Shown piece by piece: positions 36,332 through 44,573 of a stretch of 64,000 nt of DNA. The DNA comes from an uncultured Bacteroidales bacterium (GTDB taxonomy: Bacteria; Bacteroidota; Bacteroidia; Bacteroidales; Porphyromonadaceae): the NCBI GenBank assembly GCA_947290775.1, contig CAMYPM010000008.1:6930-70929 (forward strand), read 5' to 3'. The notes under the pieces are model-generated. The model searched no databases and was not told the DNA's origin. It saw only the letters and a list, made by a program, of their open reading frames with translations. A program made the position numbers and the translations under genes. Numbering within the stretch: position 1 is the stretch's first letter; each line of letters starts with the position of its first letter.

Positions 36332-37474
36332 TCAGTGCCTATTAGAAAGAGTGGTAAGTGCTTCAAATAATGTATCTAATTCATCCGGGGTATTATACCT
36401 TGAAAGAGAAATGCGTGTGGCTCCGGTTTGTAATGTTCCAAGGGTACGATGTGCTATAGCTGCACAATGTAACCCAAAACGGGTAGCAATACCATAGTTA
36501 TAGTATAACTCGTCACTCAAGCGCTCTACACTTCCTCTATCTGGAAGCAAAGAAAAGACCGGTCCCTGCCGCTCCACGTTGTCCGCACAAAGCACTTTGT
36601 AGGGAAGCTCTCCCCTAATGCGTTGAATAAAGCGATAAAACTCTGCTTGCGAAATAAGGGGTTGCTGTGGGCGTTCCTTCATACCTATGTACCAAGTGGA
36701 GAGTCCCAATAAGTTAATAGTACCGGCTTCAAAACGCTCCGGCATATGATCTGTATCCGAAAGTTGTTCGGAATGATAGCCATTTCCACCTCGTATAAGT
36801 GGCGCAATGCTCTTCGGATTCCTAATAAACAAAGCCCCTGTGCCGACAGGTCCCATAAGGCCCTTGTGTCCGGTAATGGCAACAAAATCAATCTCACGTC
36901 TCTCTGCCTCAACGTCTATATAAGGAAGTGCTTGAGCGCCATCAATAAGTATCAGGCAATTCGGCAGGTATTTCTTTACAAGAACCGAGACCTCATGAAT
37001 AGGCTGTATCACACCATTGAGATTACTCATTGCGTTGAGTACACAAAGTCTGATACCTTTTAATTGGGAAAGAAATTGGGTACTCTGTTCAATATTGATA
37101 CATCCATCAGGATTGAAAGGGAACATCCATGGCATATGCGTACCCTCCAACGCATCGAGCGGTCGCATAACAGCGTTATGTTCCAATGGGGAGATCAAAA
37201 CCTCTTCTTTCCGCAGTCCATGCAGTCCTCTAATAACAGTATTAATCGCCTCGGTTGCATTTTTTGTAAAAACGATATGACTTCCCTGACCTTCCGCTCC
37301 TATCAGAGCTGCTAGCAGATCCCTCAACTCCTCCACCATAGTTGAAAGCTCTAAGGTATGTGTATCCCGGCTTCTCCCATATGAACCTAATGGTTCATCG
37401 TAGATATGACTCAGATGACAAGCAACCCCAGGTGGCTTAGGGTATGAGGTGGAAGCATTATCAAAGTATATCAT
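36332..37474 (-). CDS. Cysteine desulfurase / selenocysteine lyase-like class V aminotransferase
   Basis: 380-residue PLP enzyme. It opens with IYFDNASTSYPKPPGV, the family's substrate region. It has FTKNATEAINTVIRGL, the PLP-holding DGAQALPYIDVEAE, the Schiff-base Lys in AITGHKGLMGP (about residue 205), and the reactive Cys in RFGLHCAAIAHRTLG near 345. The short spacing around this Cys and the N-terminus match the subgroup linked to selenium genes (the EF2568-like desulfurases). It probably supplies sulfur or selenium in reduced form to SelD or YedF. It starts 16 bases after yedF. Confidence 0.87.
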   Translation of the reverse strand: MIYFDNASTSYPKPPGVACHLSHIYDEPLGSYGRSRDTHTLELSTMVEELRDLLAALIGAEGQGSHIVFTKNATEAINTVIRGLHGLRKEEVLISPLEHNAVMRPLDALEGTHMPWMFPFNPDGCINIEQSTQFLSQLKGIRLCVLNAMSNLNGVIQPIHEVSVLVKKYLPNCLILIDGAQALPYIDVEAERREIDFVAITGHKGLMGPVGTGALFIRNPKSIAPLIRGGNGYHSEQLSDTDHMPERFEAGTINLLGLSTWYIGMKERPQQPLISQAEFYRFIQRIRGELPYKVLCADNVERQGPVFSLLPDRGSVERLSDELYYNYGIATRFGLHCAAIAHRTLGTLQTGATRISLSRYNTPDELDTLFEALTTLSNRH

Positions 37475-37490
37475 ACTACACGCCCATCAG

Positions 37491-38111
37491 CTATGGAGTA
37501 ACTATATGTGCAGCCCGGCTCAAAAGGTCGGCAATTACAAGCATATTGGATATTTTACCTACTGCGATTTCCTCTTTTTGATTGAAGTAGTCGGTACAAG
37601 TGCCACAAAGTATGATTTCCACGCCTTTCTCAGCAAGTTTTTTCAGCGCCTCGTTTGCAGGGTGTGACTTTGTTGCTAAGCGGATACCCCTATTGTAGCA
37701 TATAATGTGAGTCGGTAGCGATTCCACTTCATTCAAAGCATTTAGGTAAGCAAGGATGAGTATTTCTCCCAGCTGATCTTCTCCCTGACCCATTACATCA
37801 CTTCTTAGCTGCACGATACTAATACCGTTCATTTCTTTTAGAGGGTGTGATACCTCGGAGCCTTGTTGAGGTTGGATGGAGGGAATACTTTTTCCCTTGG
37901 TATTAACTTTTAGGGAAGTATATCCTTCATATTCTTTTTTCTCAACTGAAAAGCCACTCTGGCAAATAAAATCACTTAAATTACCACAAGCTGTTTCGTT
38001 GTCTGTCAGTATCTCAAACTCCGTTTCCAACTGGTTCTGCTTCAATGCTTGTCGAAACATGATCAGCGGCAGTGGGCAAACCTTACCCCTTGTATCTACT
38101 TTTATCAGCAT
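37491..38111 (-). CDS. yedF: Selenium metabolism protein YedF
   Basis: 206 residues in two domains. The first ~75 are TusA/SirA-like, with the signature CPLPLIMFRQAL (the Cys near residue 12 is the sulfur/selenium carrier position). After a Ser/Gln-rich linker, the second (about 105-206) is DsrE/DsrF-like, with ILILAYLNALNEV and a Cys pair in EIILCGTCTDYFNQ. This fusion defines YedF, found with selD. It is presumably a Se/S relay; its exact chemistry is unknown. It is the first gene of the minus-strand selenium operon, with a -7 box 28 bases upstream. Confidence 0.9.
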   Translation of the reverse strand: MLIKVDTRGKVCPLPLIMFRQALKQNQLETEFEILTDNETACGNLSDFICQSGFSVEKKEYEGYTSLKVNTKGKSIPSIQPQQGSEVSHPLKEMNGISIVQLRSDVMGQGEDQLGEILILAYLNALNEVESLPTHIICYNRGIRLATKSHPANEALKKLAEKGVEIILCGTCTDYFNQKEEIAVGKISNMLVIADLLSRAAHIVTP

Positions 38112-38138
38112 AGTTTAGTTTCGTTTATTTTCTCTTGT

Positions 38139-38146
38139 CAAAAATA
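38139..38146 (-). promoter_or_regulatory. -7 box for the selenium operon (yedF)
   Basis: Minus-strand TATTTTTG matches TAnnTTTG, 27 bases before the yedF ATG. It lies in the 143-base divergent region shared with selU. Confidence 0.5.
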
Positions 38147-38240
38147 CTCATTTCTTGCCATGTAACTCTACATTTCTGCGAAATAGCACATTCACCTTAC
38201 TCGCCATATAAGATATCAGATTAATGCTTCTTCGTATCTT

Positions 38241-38248
38241 TACCTTTA
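38241..38248 (+). promoter_or_regulatory. Possible -7 box for selU
   Basis: TACCTTTA differs from TAnnTTTG only in the last base and lies six bases before the selU ATG. An overlapping TATCTTTA at 38235 is equally good. Either would leave a leader of only a few bases. Confidence 0.35.
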
Positions 38249-38254
38249 AATAGA

Positions 38255-39325
38255 ATGAATATGATGGATACAGAAGAGAAGTATCTCCACTTTCCCCCTT
38301 ACTCAGAGCGTGTATGGATAGATGTACGCTCTCCTGAAGAGTATGCCCACGGCCATATTCCCGGGGCACACAATATTCCCCTCTTTACGGACGAGGAGCG
38401 TGAGAAAGTAGGTACGACTTATGTAACAATCGGCAGGAACGAGGCCGTGACTGAGGGGTTAACCTATGTAGGGAATAAGCTGCACACCTTTGAGAGTCAA
38501 CTACTCTCTATCCTTCAAAAGGAGCAAAAAAGCAAGGTGATGGTCTACTGCGCAAGAGGAGGAATGCGTAGTGGGTCCATGGGCTGGCTATTCAAACTAT
38601 ACAACCACGATGTAGAGGTATTTCCGAGAGGATTTAGTGGCTTCAAGAAACTACTTCCTCAATACGTAGCAAAGATGAACAAATTGGTACTGCTGGATGG
38701 GCCAACCGGAGCAGGCAAAACCGATCTCCTCTTAGAGATGAAGAGAATGGGTGCTCAAGTGATTGACTTAGAAGGGATAGCACATCATAAAGGAAGTGCT
38801 TTCGGATACTATGCAGATCGCACCCAACCCACGAACGAAATGATATACAGTGAGATCGTGGTGCAGCTTAGTAGAATGGATATGTCGCGTCCCATATTTT
38901 TAGAGAGCGAAAGCAAGAAGATAGGCTCTCGAGAGGTACCGGATGTCCTATTTAATAAGATGCAAAATGGCTTTTTAATGACCATTGAATCCCCCAAAAA
39001 AGAGCGTATCAAACGAATTATGGATGGCTACAGCCAACTACCCCAAGAGATGCTCATAGAGGCTTTTGAGAAGATCAAAAAGCGATTAGGTACCAATGAG
39101 ATGCAGGAAGCCATTCGATTGGTACATGCCAAAGACTATCAAGGTGCTATCCAAATAGCTTTGCACTACTACGACAAGGCTTATGACCAGTCAGCAGAGA
39201 AGCTATGGAGGGGCCGGCACATTGGCAAGGTAATACACACTACGGAGAATACGGCAAAGATAGCCACAGAGATTATACAGACCACAGAACAATGGTTTTC
39301 TTCTTCTCACATAACCCCAAAATAA
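38255..39325 (+). CDS. mnmH: tRNA 2-selenouridine synthase
   Basis: SelU/MnmH replaces sulfur by selenium in 2-thiouridine at tRNA wobble position 34, using selenophosphate. The N-terminal rhodanese domain (WIDVRSPEEYAHGHIPGA) carries the active-site loop YCARGGMRSGSMGWLF, with its Cys near residue 97. A P-loop domain follows (LLDGPTGAGKTDLLLEM near residue 147; HHKGSAFG; FLESESKKIG). The 356 residues match the family. It is divergent from, and probably dependent on, the SelD operon next door. An AUG at codon 3 is an alternative start. Two hairpins follow the stop at once. Confidence 0.95.
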   Translation: MNMMDTEEKYLHFPPYSERVWIDVRSPEEYAHGHIPGAHNIPLFTDEEREKVGTTYVTIGRNEAVTEGLTYVGNKLHTFESQLLSILQKEQKSKVMVYCARGGMRSGSMGWLFKLYNHDVEVFPRGFSGFKKLLPQYVAKMNKLVLLDGPTGAGKTDLLLEMKRMGAQVIDLEGIAHHKGSAFGYYADRTQPTNEMIYSEIVVQLSRMDMSRPIFLESESKKIGSREVPDVLFNKMQNGFLMTIESPKKERIKRIMDGYSQLPQEMLIEAFEKIKKRLGTNEMQEAIRLVHAKDYQGAIQIALHYYDKAYDQSAEKLWRGRHIGKVIHTTENTAKIATEIIQTTEQWFSSSHITPK

Positions 39326-39329
39326 GTTC

Positions 39330-39351
39330 AGATCTTTTGCTGTAAAGATCT
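39330..39351 (+). repeat. GATCTTT-type hairpin after selU
   Basis: AGATCTTT pairs with AAAGATCT (8 bp) around the loop TGCTGT. It starts five bases after the selU stop and shares its GATCTTT/AAAGATC core with the terminator hairpin that follows and with the hairpin at 18541-18568. Confidence 0.6.
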
Positions 39352-39364
39352 ATAAGTTTCAACT

Positions 39365-39408
39365 AATAGGTACAGATCTTTCCGTCGAAAGATCTGTACC
39401 TATTTTTT
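39365..39408 (+). terminator. Strong terminator between selU and hflX
   Basis: A perfect 17-bp stem (39365-39381 with 39388-39404) around the loop CCGTCG, with paired AAT/ATT ends running into TTTT. It ends selU. The convergent hflX stop lies 60 bases on, so it may serve both, though the A run needed for the minus strand is weak. Confidence 0.9.
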
Positions 39409-39468
39409 TATCATGTCTTATGTCTGAATAAAGGAGTTGATTATAGGACATTAGGTATACAGAGATTC

Positions 39469-40692
39469 CTACTCCTCAACCAAGTCGCTATAATCCTCAA
39501 ATAAGAAGTCGTTGTAGGGATATCGCTTTACATGTATCTCCTTTACACGCTCATAGAGAGCTTGTTTAAGCTCATCAACGCCCTCCCCTGTACGTGCCGA
39601 AATGAAAAAGCAATCATCCTTCATCTTAGCCATCCAACTTTTCTGAAGATCACCGAGACTATAGTTTTCTCTTTCGAATGGGGTTAGATCATCCTCATCT
39701 TTCGGTTGCCAAGAAAAAGCATCCACTTTATTAAAGATCAACATGGAGGGACGCTCCTCTCCATTCAGTATATCCGCCAATGTATCTTCCACAATGGCAA
39801 TTTGTGATTCAAAATCAGGATGGGATATATCAACTATATGCAGCAGTAAGTCGGCTTCACGCACCTCGTCCAAAGTACTCTTGAAGCTCTCTATCAATTG
39901 GGTGGGAAGCTTTCGAATAAAGCCGACTGTATCGGAGAGTAGGAATGGCAAATTATAAAGCACTACTTTACGCACAGTAGTGTCTAAAGTAGCAAAGAGT
40001 TTGTTTTCCGCAAAAACATCGCTCTTGGCTATTCTATTCATCAATGTTGATTTACCAACGTTGGTATAGCCCACAAGAGCCACACGCACCATCTTACCCC
40101 GCCCTCTTCGCTGCTGACTTTTTTGTTGATCAATATGCTTCAGCTCCTCTTTTAGCTTGGCTATTCTAGTCAGTACGATTCGTCTGTCGGTTTCCAGCTG
40201 TGTTTCACCGGGCCCTCTCATACCCACACCTCCGCGCTGACGTTCCAAATGCGTCCACATACGGGTTAGACGAGGGAGCATATATTGGTATTCAGCTAAT
40301 TCTACTTGAGCTTTGGCATGTGCTGTTTGTGCACGCGTAGCAAAAATATCTAGGATCAGGGCAGTTCTATCCAATAGGCGAATCCCAATGGTACGCTCTA
40401 TATTGCGAATTTGATTGGGCGCAAGTTCATCATCAAATAGAGCTATTTCTATTTCATGATCTGATACATAGGCAGCGATTTCATCTAATTTACCCTTTCC
40501 TACATAGGTAACTGAATTCACTACATCTAACCTTTGTACAAATCGGGCCTTTTCTTTCATTCCGGCAGTCAAAGCGAGAAATGCCAATTCATCTAAGCAA
40601 TCAGCTACCTGTTGGTCGCTGGTACCGGGTTGTTGTACACTAACCAATATGGCAGACAACATGTTGGGATCAGTATCATTCTTTTCTTTCAT
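39469..40692 (-). CDS. hflX: Ribosome-associated GTPase HflX
   Basis: Translation-factor GTPase that splits stalled or hibernating ribosomes. An N-terminal HflX domain (residues 1-180) has VTYVGKGKLDEIAAY and the Gly-rich RQRGGVGMRGPGETQLETDR. The G domain has G1 GYTNVGKSTLMNRI, LFATLDTTVRK, G3 LSDTVGFIRKLP and G4 FNKVDAF. At 407 residues it is typical. A -7 box lies 5 bases before the ATG, so the mRNA may have almost no leader. The next in-frame AUG is codon 11. Confidence 0.94.
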   Translation of the reverse strand: MKEKNDTDPNMLSAILVSVQQPGTSDQQVADCLDELAFLALTAGMKEKARFVQRLDVVNSVTYVGKGKLDEIAAYVSDHEIEIALFDDELAPNQIRNIERTIGIRLLDRTALILDIFATRAQTAHAKAQVELAEYQYMLPRLTRMWTHLERQRGGVGMRGPGETQLETDRRIVLTRIAKLKEELKHIDQQKSQQRRGRGKMVRVALVGYTNVGKSTLMNRIAKSDVFAENKLFATLDTTVRKVVLYNLPFLLSDTVGFIRKLPTQLIESFKSTLDEVREADLLLHIVDISHPDFESQIAIVEDTLADILNGEERPSMLIFNKVDAFSWQPKDEDDLTPFERENYSLGDLQKSWMAKMKDDCFFISARTGEGVDELKQALYERVKEIHVKRYPYNDFLFEDYSDLVEE

Positions 40693-40697
40693 CAGTA

Positions 40698-40705
40698 CAA
40701 AAATA
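40698..40705 (-). promoter_or_regulatory. -7 box abutting hflX
   Basis: Minus-strand TATTTTTG, an exact TAnnTTTG match, ends 5 bases before the hflX ATG. Transcription would begin at or within a few bases of the start codon. Confidence 0.5.
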
Positions 40706-40867
40706 GCTATTTAACGACTTGTTGTATACTCTTGGCGCATACCACTTACCATAACGACAGTATTTTGCGCAATGATATTCTTTCCTTGTTCGCATCACTC
40801 TCTCAAATAGGGACTTTAATCACTACCATAGTGTAAGAGAAACATAGTGGATGACAAAGTAAATAAC

Positions 40868-40875
40868 TATTTTTG
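40868..40875 (+). promoter_or_regulatory. -7 box for ychF
   Basis: TATTTTTG lies 30 bases before the ychF ATG at 40906. The leader carries the purine-rich GAAGAAAGAAA next to the start. Confidence 0.5.
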
Positions 40876-40905
40876 CAACGTTATAGAGAAGTAAGAAGAA
40901 AGAAA

Positions 40906-42009
40906 ATGTCACTGCGATGCGGAATAGTGGGGTTACCCAACGTGGGTAAGTCCACACTTTTTAATTGTCTGTCGAATGCGAAAGCGCAAGCGGCTAACTT
41001 CCCCTTTTGCACAATTGAGCCTAATGTGGGGGTTATAACCGTGCCGGATGAGCGTTTGAACAAGCTCGCCGAGCTTGATAAGCCCAAACGAGTGATACCC
41101 GCTACGGTAGAGATAGTGGATATAGCCGGACTCGTTAAAGGAGCAAGCAAGGGAGAAGGACTAGGCAATAAGTTTTTGGCTAACATACGTGAAACAGATG
41201 CTATTCTGCATGTAGTTCGCTGTTTTGAGGATGACAATGTGACCCACGTAGATGGGAGTATAGATCCCCTTCGAGATAAAGAAATTATAGACACGGAGCT
41301 ACAGCTAAAGGATCTGGAGACTATAGAAAGCAGGTTGGCAAAGGTGGAAAAGCAAGCCCAAACAGGTGGAGATAAGCAAGCCGCTCTCTTAGCTAACGTA
41401 CTTCGTGCGTATCATGAAGTGCTTATACAAGGAAAGAATGCCCGCACAGTAACGTTTGACAAGCAAGAAGAACAAGAAGCTGCAAAGGGACTTTTTCTTC
41501 TCTCTGCAAAGCCTGTCCTATATGTTTGTAATGTAAACGATGCAGATGCAGTGAAAGGCAATAAGTATACAAAACTTATTGCTGATGCAGCGCAAAGCGA
41601 AGGAGCGGAGATGATGATCGTAGCCGCTAAGACAGAGAGCGAAATTGCTGAGTTTGAGGATTACGAGGAGCGCAAAGTATTCTTAGAGGAATTAGGACTT
41701 GAGGAGAGTGGGGTTAGTCGCTTGATTAGGAGTGCCTATCATTTGCTTAATTTAGAGACTTTTTTTACCACAGGAAGCGATGAATCTCGAGCTTGGACCT
41801 TTCACAAAGGCAGTAAAGCCCCTCAGTGTGCAGGGGTTATCCATACCGACTTTGAGCGCGGCTTCATACGAGCAGAGGTAATTAAGTATGAAGATTACAT
41901 TACTTATGGAAGCGAAGCTGCGATCCGAGAAGCCGGTAAAATGAATATTGAAGGAAAAGATTATGTAGTGCAAGATGGTGACATAATGCACTTCCGTTTC
42001 AATGTTTGA
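40906..42009 (+). CDS. ychF: Redox-regulated ATPase YchF (Obg family)
   Basis: P-loop NTPase of the Obg group that prefers ATP and binds ribosomes. ATG 40906 (MSLRCGIVGLPNVGKSTLFN) is chosen because the family starts here; the TTG-opened frame at 40873 overlaps the promoter. G1 GLPNVGKSTLFN, the DIAGLVKGASKGEGLGNKFL switch region and the NVND-type G4 (VCNVNDADA) replace the usual NKxD, explaining ATP preference. The C-terminal TGS domain (about 280-367) has AWTFHKGSKAPQCAGVIHTD and DGDIMHFRFNV. It heads a four-gene run with overlapping ends; the acetyltransferase overlaps by 8 bases. Confidence 0.96.
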   Translation: MSLRCGIVGLPNVGKSTLFNCLSNAKAQAANFPFCTIEPNVGVITVPDERLNKLAELDKPKRVIPATVEIVDIAGLVKGASKGEGLGNKFLANIRETDAILHVVRCFEDDNVTHVDGSIDPLRDKEIIDTELQLKDLETIESRLAKVEKQAQTGGDKQAALLANVLRAYHEVLIQGKNARTVTFDKQEEQEAAKGLFLLSAKPVLYVCNVNDADAVKGNKYTKLIADAAQSEGAEMMIVAAKTESEIAEFEDYEERKVFLEELGLEESGVSRLIRSAYHLLNLETFFTTGSDESRAWTFHKGSKAPQCAGVIHTDFERGFIRAEVIKYEDYITYGSEAAIREAGKMNIEGKDYVVQDGDIMHFRFNV

Positions 42010-42592
42010 CAACTACCCTTTCCATAGCGAGGAAGAAAAGAAGTCACTGAGCTGTGAATGGTACCGTTCAAGCAGTGATCCGTACTTGATGGATATATAC
42101 CATCAAGCTCGTTCGCTCTGCTTTCAGCTAAACAGTACTCCTCCGGATGATCAGACTATCCGTCTACAGCTCTTAAGGAAGTTACTTTACCATTTAGGAA
42201 AAGAAACAACCATCGTGGGACCTTTTTTCTGTGATGTGGGTCAACACACCGCTATTGGAGCACATTGCTTCATCAATGCCTACACAACGATCTTAGATGG
42301 AGCTTTTGTAAGCATAGGTGACAATGTATTTATTGCACCACATGTAGGTATCTATACGAATACCCACCCTATAGAAGACGTGGCTATGCGCAATGCAGGT
42401 TACGAGCAATCGCTCCCAATTACCATAGAGAATGATGTATGGATTGGTGCAGGTGCGATTATCTTAGCAGGGGTTACGATAGGGAAACAATCTGTTATTG
42501 GAGCCGGCAGTGTGGTTACCCACGATGTACCAGCTCACTCAGTAGTAGCAGGAAATCCGGCAAGAATAATACGACATATTGTACACGCTTAA
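42002..42592 (+). CDS. Sugar O-acetyltransferase (maltose/galactoside acetyltransferase type)
   Basis: 196-residue acetyl-CoA-dependent transferase. The N-terminal Mac segment (WYRSSSDPYLMDIYHQARSL) is followed by a left-handed beta-helix of hexapeptide repeats. These include VGPFFCDVGQHTAIGAHCFI and DNVFIAPHVGIYTNTHPI, with the catalytic His in NTHP, then WIGAGAIILAGVTIGK and AGSVVTHDVPAHSVVAGNPA. It resembles Maa/LacA; the acceptor sugar is unknown. It overlaps ychF by 8 bases and precedes ansA by 9, so they are co-transcribed without obvious functional linkage. Confidence 0.92.
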   Translation: MFDNYPFHSEEEKKSLSCEWYRSSSDPYLMDIYHQARSLCFQLNSTPPDDQTIRLQLLRKLLYHLGKETTIVGPFFCDVGQHTAIGAHCFINAYTTILDGAFVSIGDNVFIAPHVGIYTNTHPIEDVAMRNAGYEQSLPITIENDVWIGAGAIILAGVTIGKQSVIGAGSVVTHDVPAHSVVAGNPARIIRHIVHA

Positions 42593-42601
42593 CGAATCTC
42601 A

Positions 42602-43663
42602 ATGTATATGAAACAGGCAAATAACTCAACCACACCACGCATATTACTGATATATACGGGCGGAACTATTGGCATGATTGAGAATCCTGAAACAGGGAGA
42701 CTACAGGCTTTTAAATTTGCTTTCCTTGAGGAAAACATGCCTGAGCTTAAGCGTCTCTCCTTCAATGTAGACAGCATCCAATTCGCTCCTCCCGTTGATT
42801 CCTCCAACATCACCATATCCCATTGGTTAGAGTTGGCTGAGATCATTGAGAGCAGGCAAAATGATTATGATGGATTTGTCGTTTTGCATGGTACTGACAC
42901 CATGAGCTACACCTCATCGGCACTCAGCTTCCTCCTAAAGGGATTGGGAAAGCCGGTAATTCTTACCGGAAGCCAGCTACCTATTGGACGCTTGCGTACT
43001 GACGGGAAGGAAAACCTTCTCACCGCTTTACAAATAGCAGCTGCCCGTGACGAGCAGGGGAAACCAATGGTACCAGAGGTATGCATATACTTCAACACGA
43101 ATCTAATGCGTGGGAATAGAACGGTTAAAGTCAGTGCCGATCAGTTTGATGCCTTCGTATCGTACAACTATCCCATTCTAGCTCATGCAGGTATCGATAT
43201 CTGCTTCAATACTAAACACATACAACACCAAGAAGACAGCTTCGGATTTACTACACGTAGGGCTTTAGAGCGCAATATATCTTTACTACATCTATTTCCC
43301 GGTATTACAGAAGAGGTTGTGCGCTCCATTCTTACAGCCCCCAAACTTCGAGGGGTTGTATTAGAGAGCTATGGGAGTGGCAATGCACCTACCGAGGATT
43401 GGTTCATCAATCTACTCCAAGACGCCATAAAAAAAGAGATAGTGATCGTGAATGTGACGCAATGCCAAACCGGAAGTGTGGAAATGAACCGCTATGAAAC
43501 AGGAGCTAGACTGGCAGAGATTGGGGTTGCCTCAGGATATGATATGACCAGCGAAACAGCGATTACCAAGTTGATGTTTCTATTAGCCCAATCACTTACT
43601 CCCCAAGAGGTTGCCTTCCATATGGAGCACTCCATCTGTGGAGAGCTAACACGTAATGACTGA
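42602..43663 (+). CDS. ansA: L-asparaginase, type I (cytoplasmic)
   Basis: Hydrolyses asparagine to aspartate and ammonia. 353 residues, no signal peptide. Both catalytic Thr motifs are present: LLIYTGGTIGMIENPETG (near residues 15-30) and FVVLHGTDTMSYTSSALSFL (near 90-105, with Thr-Asp), plus the Lys in GRLRTDGKENLLTA-type context. Length, dimer-type layout and lack of export signal fit type I AnsA rather than periplasmic type II. Starts at 42602 or 42608 are equally plausible. It overlaps the next gene by 8 bases. Confidence 0.94.
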   Translation: MYMKQANNSTTPRILLIYTGGTIGMIENPETGRLQAFKFAFLEENMPELKRLSFNVDSIQFAPPVDSSNITISHWLELAEIIESRQNDYDGFVVLHGTDTMSYTSSALSFLLKGLGKPVILTGSQLPIGRLRTDGKENLLTALQIAAARDEQGKPMVPEVCIYFNTNLMRGNRTVKVSADQFDAFVSYNYPILAHAGIDICFNTKHIQHQEDSFGFTTRRALERNISLLHLFPGITEEVVRSILTAPKLRGVVLESYGSGNAPTEDWFINLLQDAIKKEIVIVNVTQCQTGSVEMNRYETGARLAEIGVASGYDMTSETAITKLMFLLAQSLTPQEVAFHMEHSICGELTRND

Positions 43664-44462
43664 TTCACAAAGCATTGTCAAATTCATGAGCATAGGGAGC
43701 GGTAGCAGTGGCAATTGCTACTGCTTTGCTATGAATGAAGGGTTATTACTCCTTGATGTAGGCTTACCCATTCGCACGATCAAACACGCATTAGAAAAAG
43801 AGGGTTATGGATTAGATGATATTAAAGCCATATTGGTGACCCATGAGCATAGTGATCATACCCGCTCCCTTTTTCGTCTTGCCAATGCAAGTAAAATACC
43901 GATTTACGGAAAGAAGCTACTATTCAGTGCCTTAGATCGCTTAAGACAGAAGCCCATTCCCGTCTCACAGCGTGTATATATAGAAAGCGAGTCGCCGTTT
44001 GAGCTAATGGGCGCCTCAATAATTCCGTTTGACATACCTCATGACAGCTTGAGTAACGTGGGGTACCTCCTACGATTTCCGCATACCTCTATTGGGATTA
44101 TTAGTGACGCGGGCTATGTTACTCCCCTCATAAGGCAGTATGCGGCCATGGCAGATTATTTGGTGTTGGAAGCAAACTATGACCCCGGGATGTTGATCTA
44201 TGGTAAATATCCACCTGAATTAAAAGCACGAATAGCAAGTAAAAATGGGCATCTCAGCAACGAAGACGCAGCTATCTTTCTTGCCTCATTAGACCCCAAG
44301 AAACTTAAACACGTTTGGCTCTGCCATCTAAGTCGAGAGAACAATACACACGAAAAGTGCCGTGAAACATTTTCCACCTTTTGCGATGAAATTTTTCAAG
44401 GACGTGATTACCTCTCTATTCTTCCTCGCTTTGATGCAACGGATCTAATTCCACTGCTATGA
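43656..44462 (+). CDS. YycJ-like metallo-beta-lactamase-fold hydrolase
   Basis: 268 residues of the metallo-beta-lactamase fold. GSGSSGNCYCFAMNEGLLLLD opens the fold at about residues 13-33. The metal motif HxHxDH is in VTHEHSDHTRSL, IPFDIPHDSLSNVGY carries the third-type His, and DYLVLEANYDPGML the late Asp/Glu. WLCHLSRENNTHEKC near the end is typical of YycJ/WalJ, double-strand DNA exonuclease-like proteins in Firmicutes. A nuclease role is inferred from the family. It is the last gene of the ychF run. The following 111 bases hold no clear terminator. Confidence 0.88.
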   Translation: MTDSQSIVKFMSIGSGSSGNCYCFAMNEGLLLLDVGLPIRTIKHALEKEGYGLDDIKAILVTHEHSDHTRSLFRLANASKIPIYGKKLLFSALDRLRQKPIPVSQRVYIESESPFELMGASIIPFDIPHDSLSNVGYLLRFPHTSIGIISDAGYVTPLIRQYAAMADYLVLEANYDPGMLIYGKYPPELKARIASKNGHLSNEDAAIFLASLDPKKLKHVWLCHLSRENNTHEKCRETFSTFCDEIFQGRDYLSILPRFDATDLIPLL

Positions 44463-44573
44463 AATGTTTTTGCGGATTGATCAAAGAGAGTTTTTCCATT
44501 ATCTTTAAATCAAACGACAAAACTACCAACTGTTCATATTTGCAAAAAGTAAACAAAAACACATAGAGATAGA

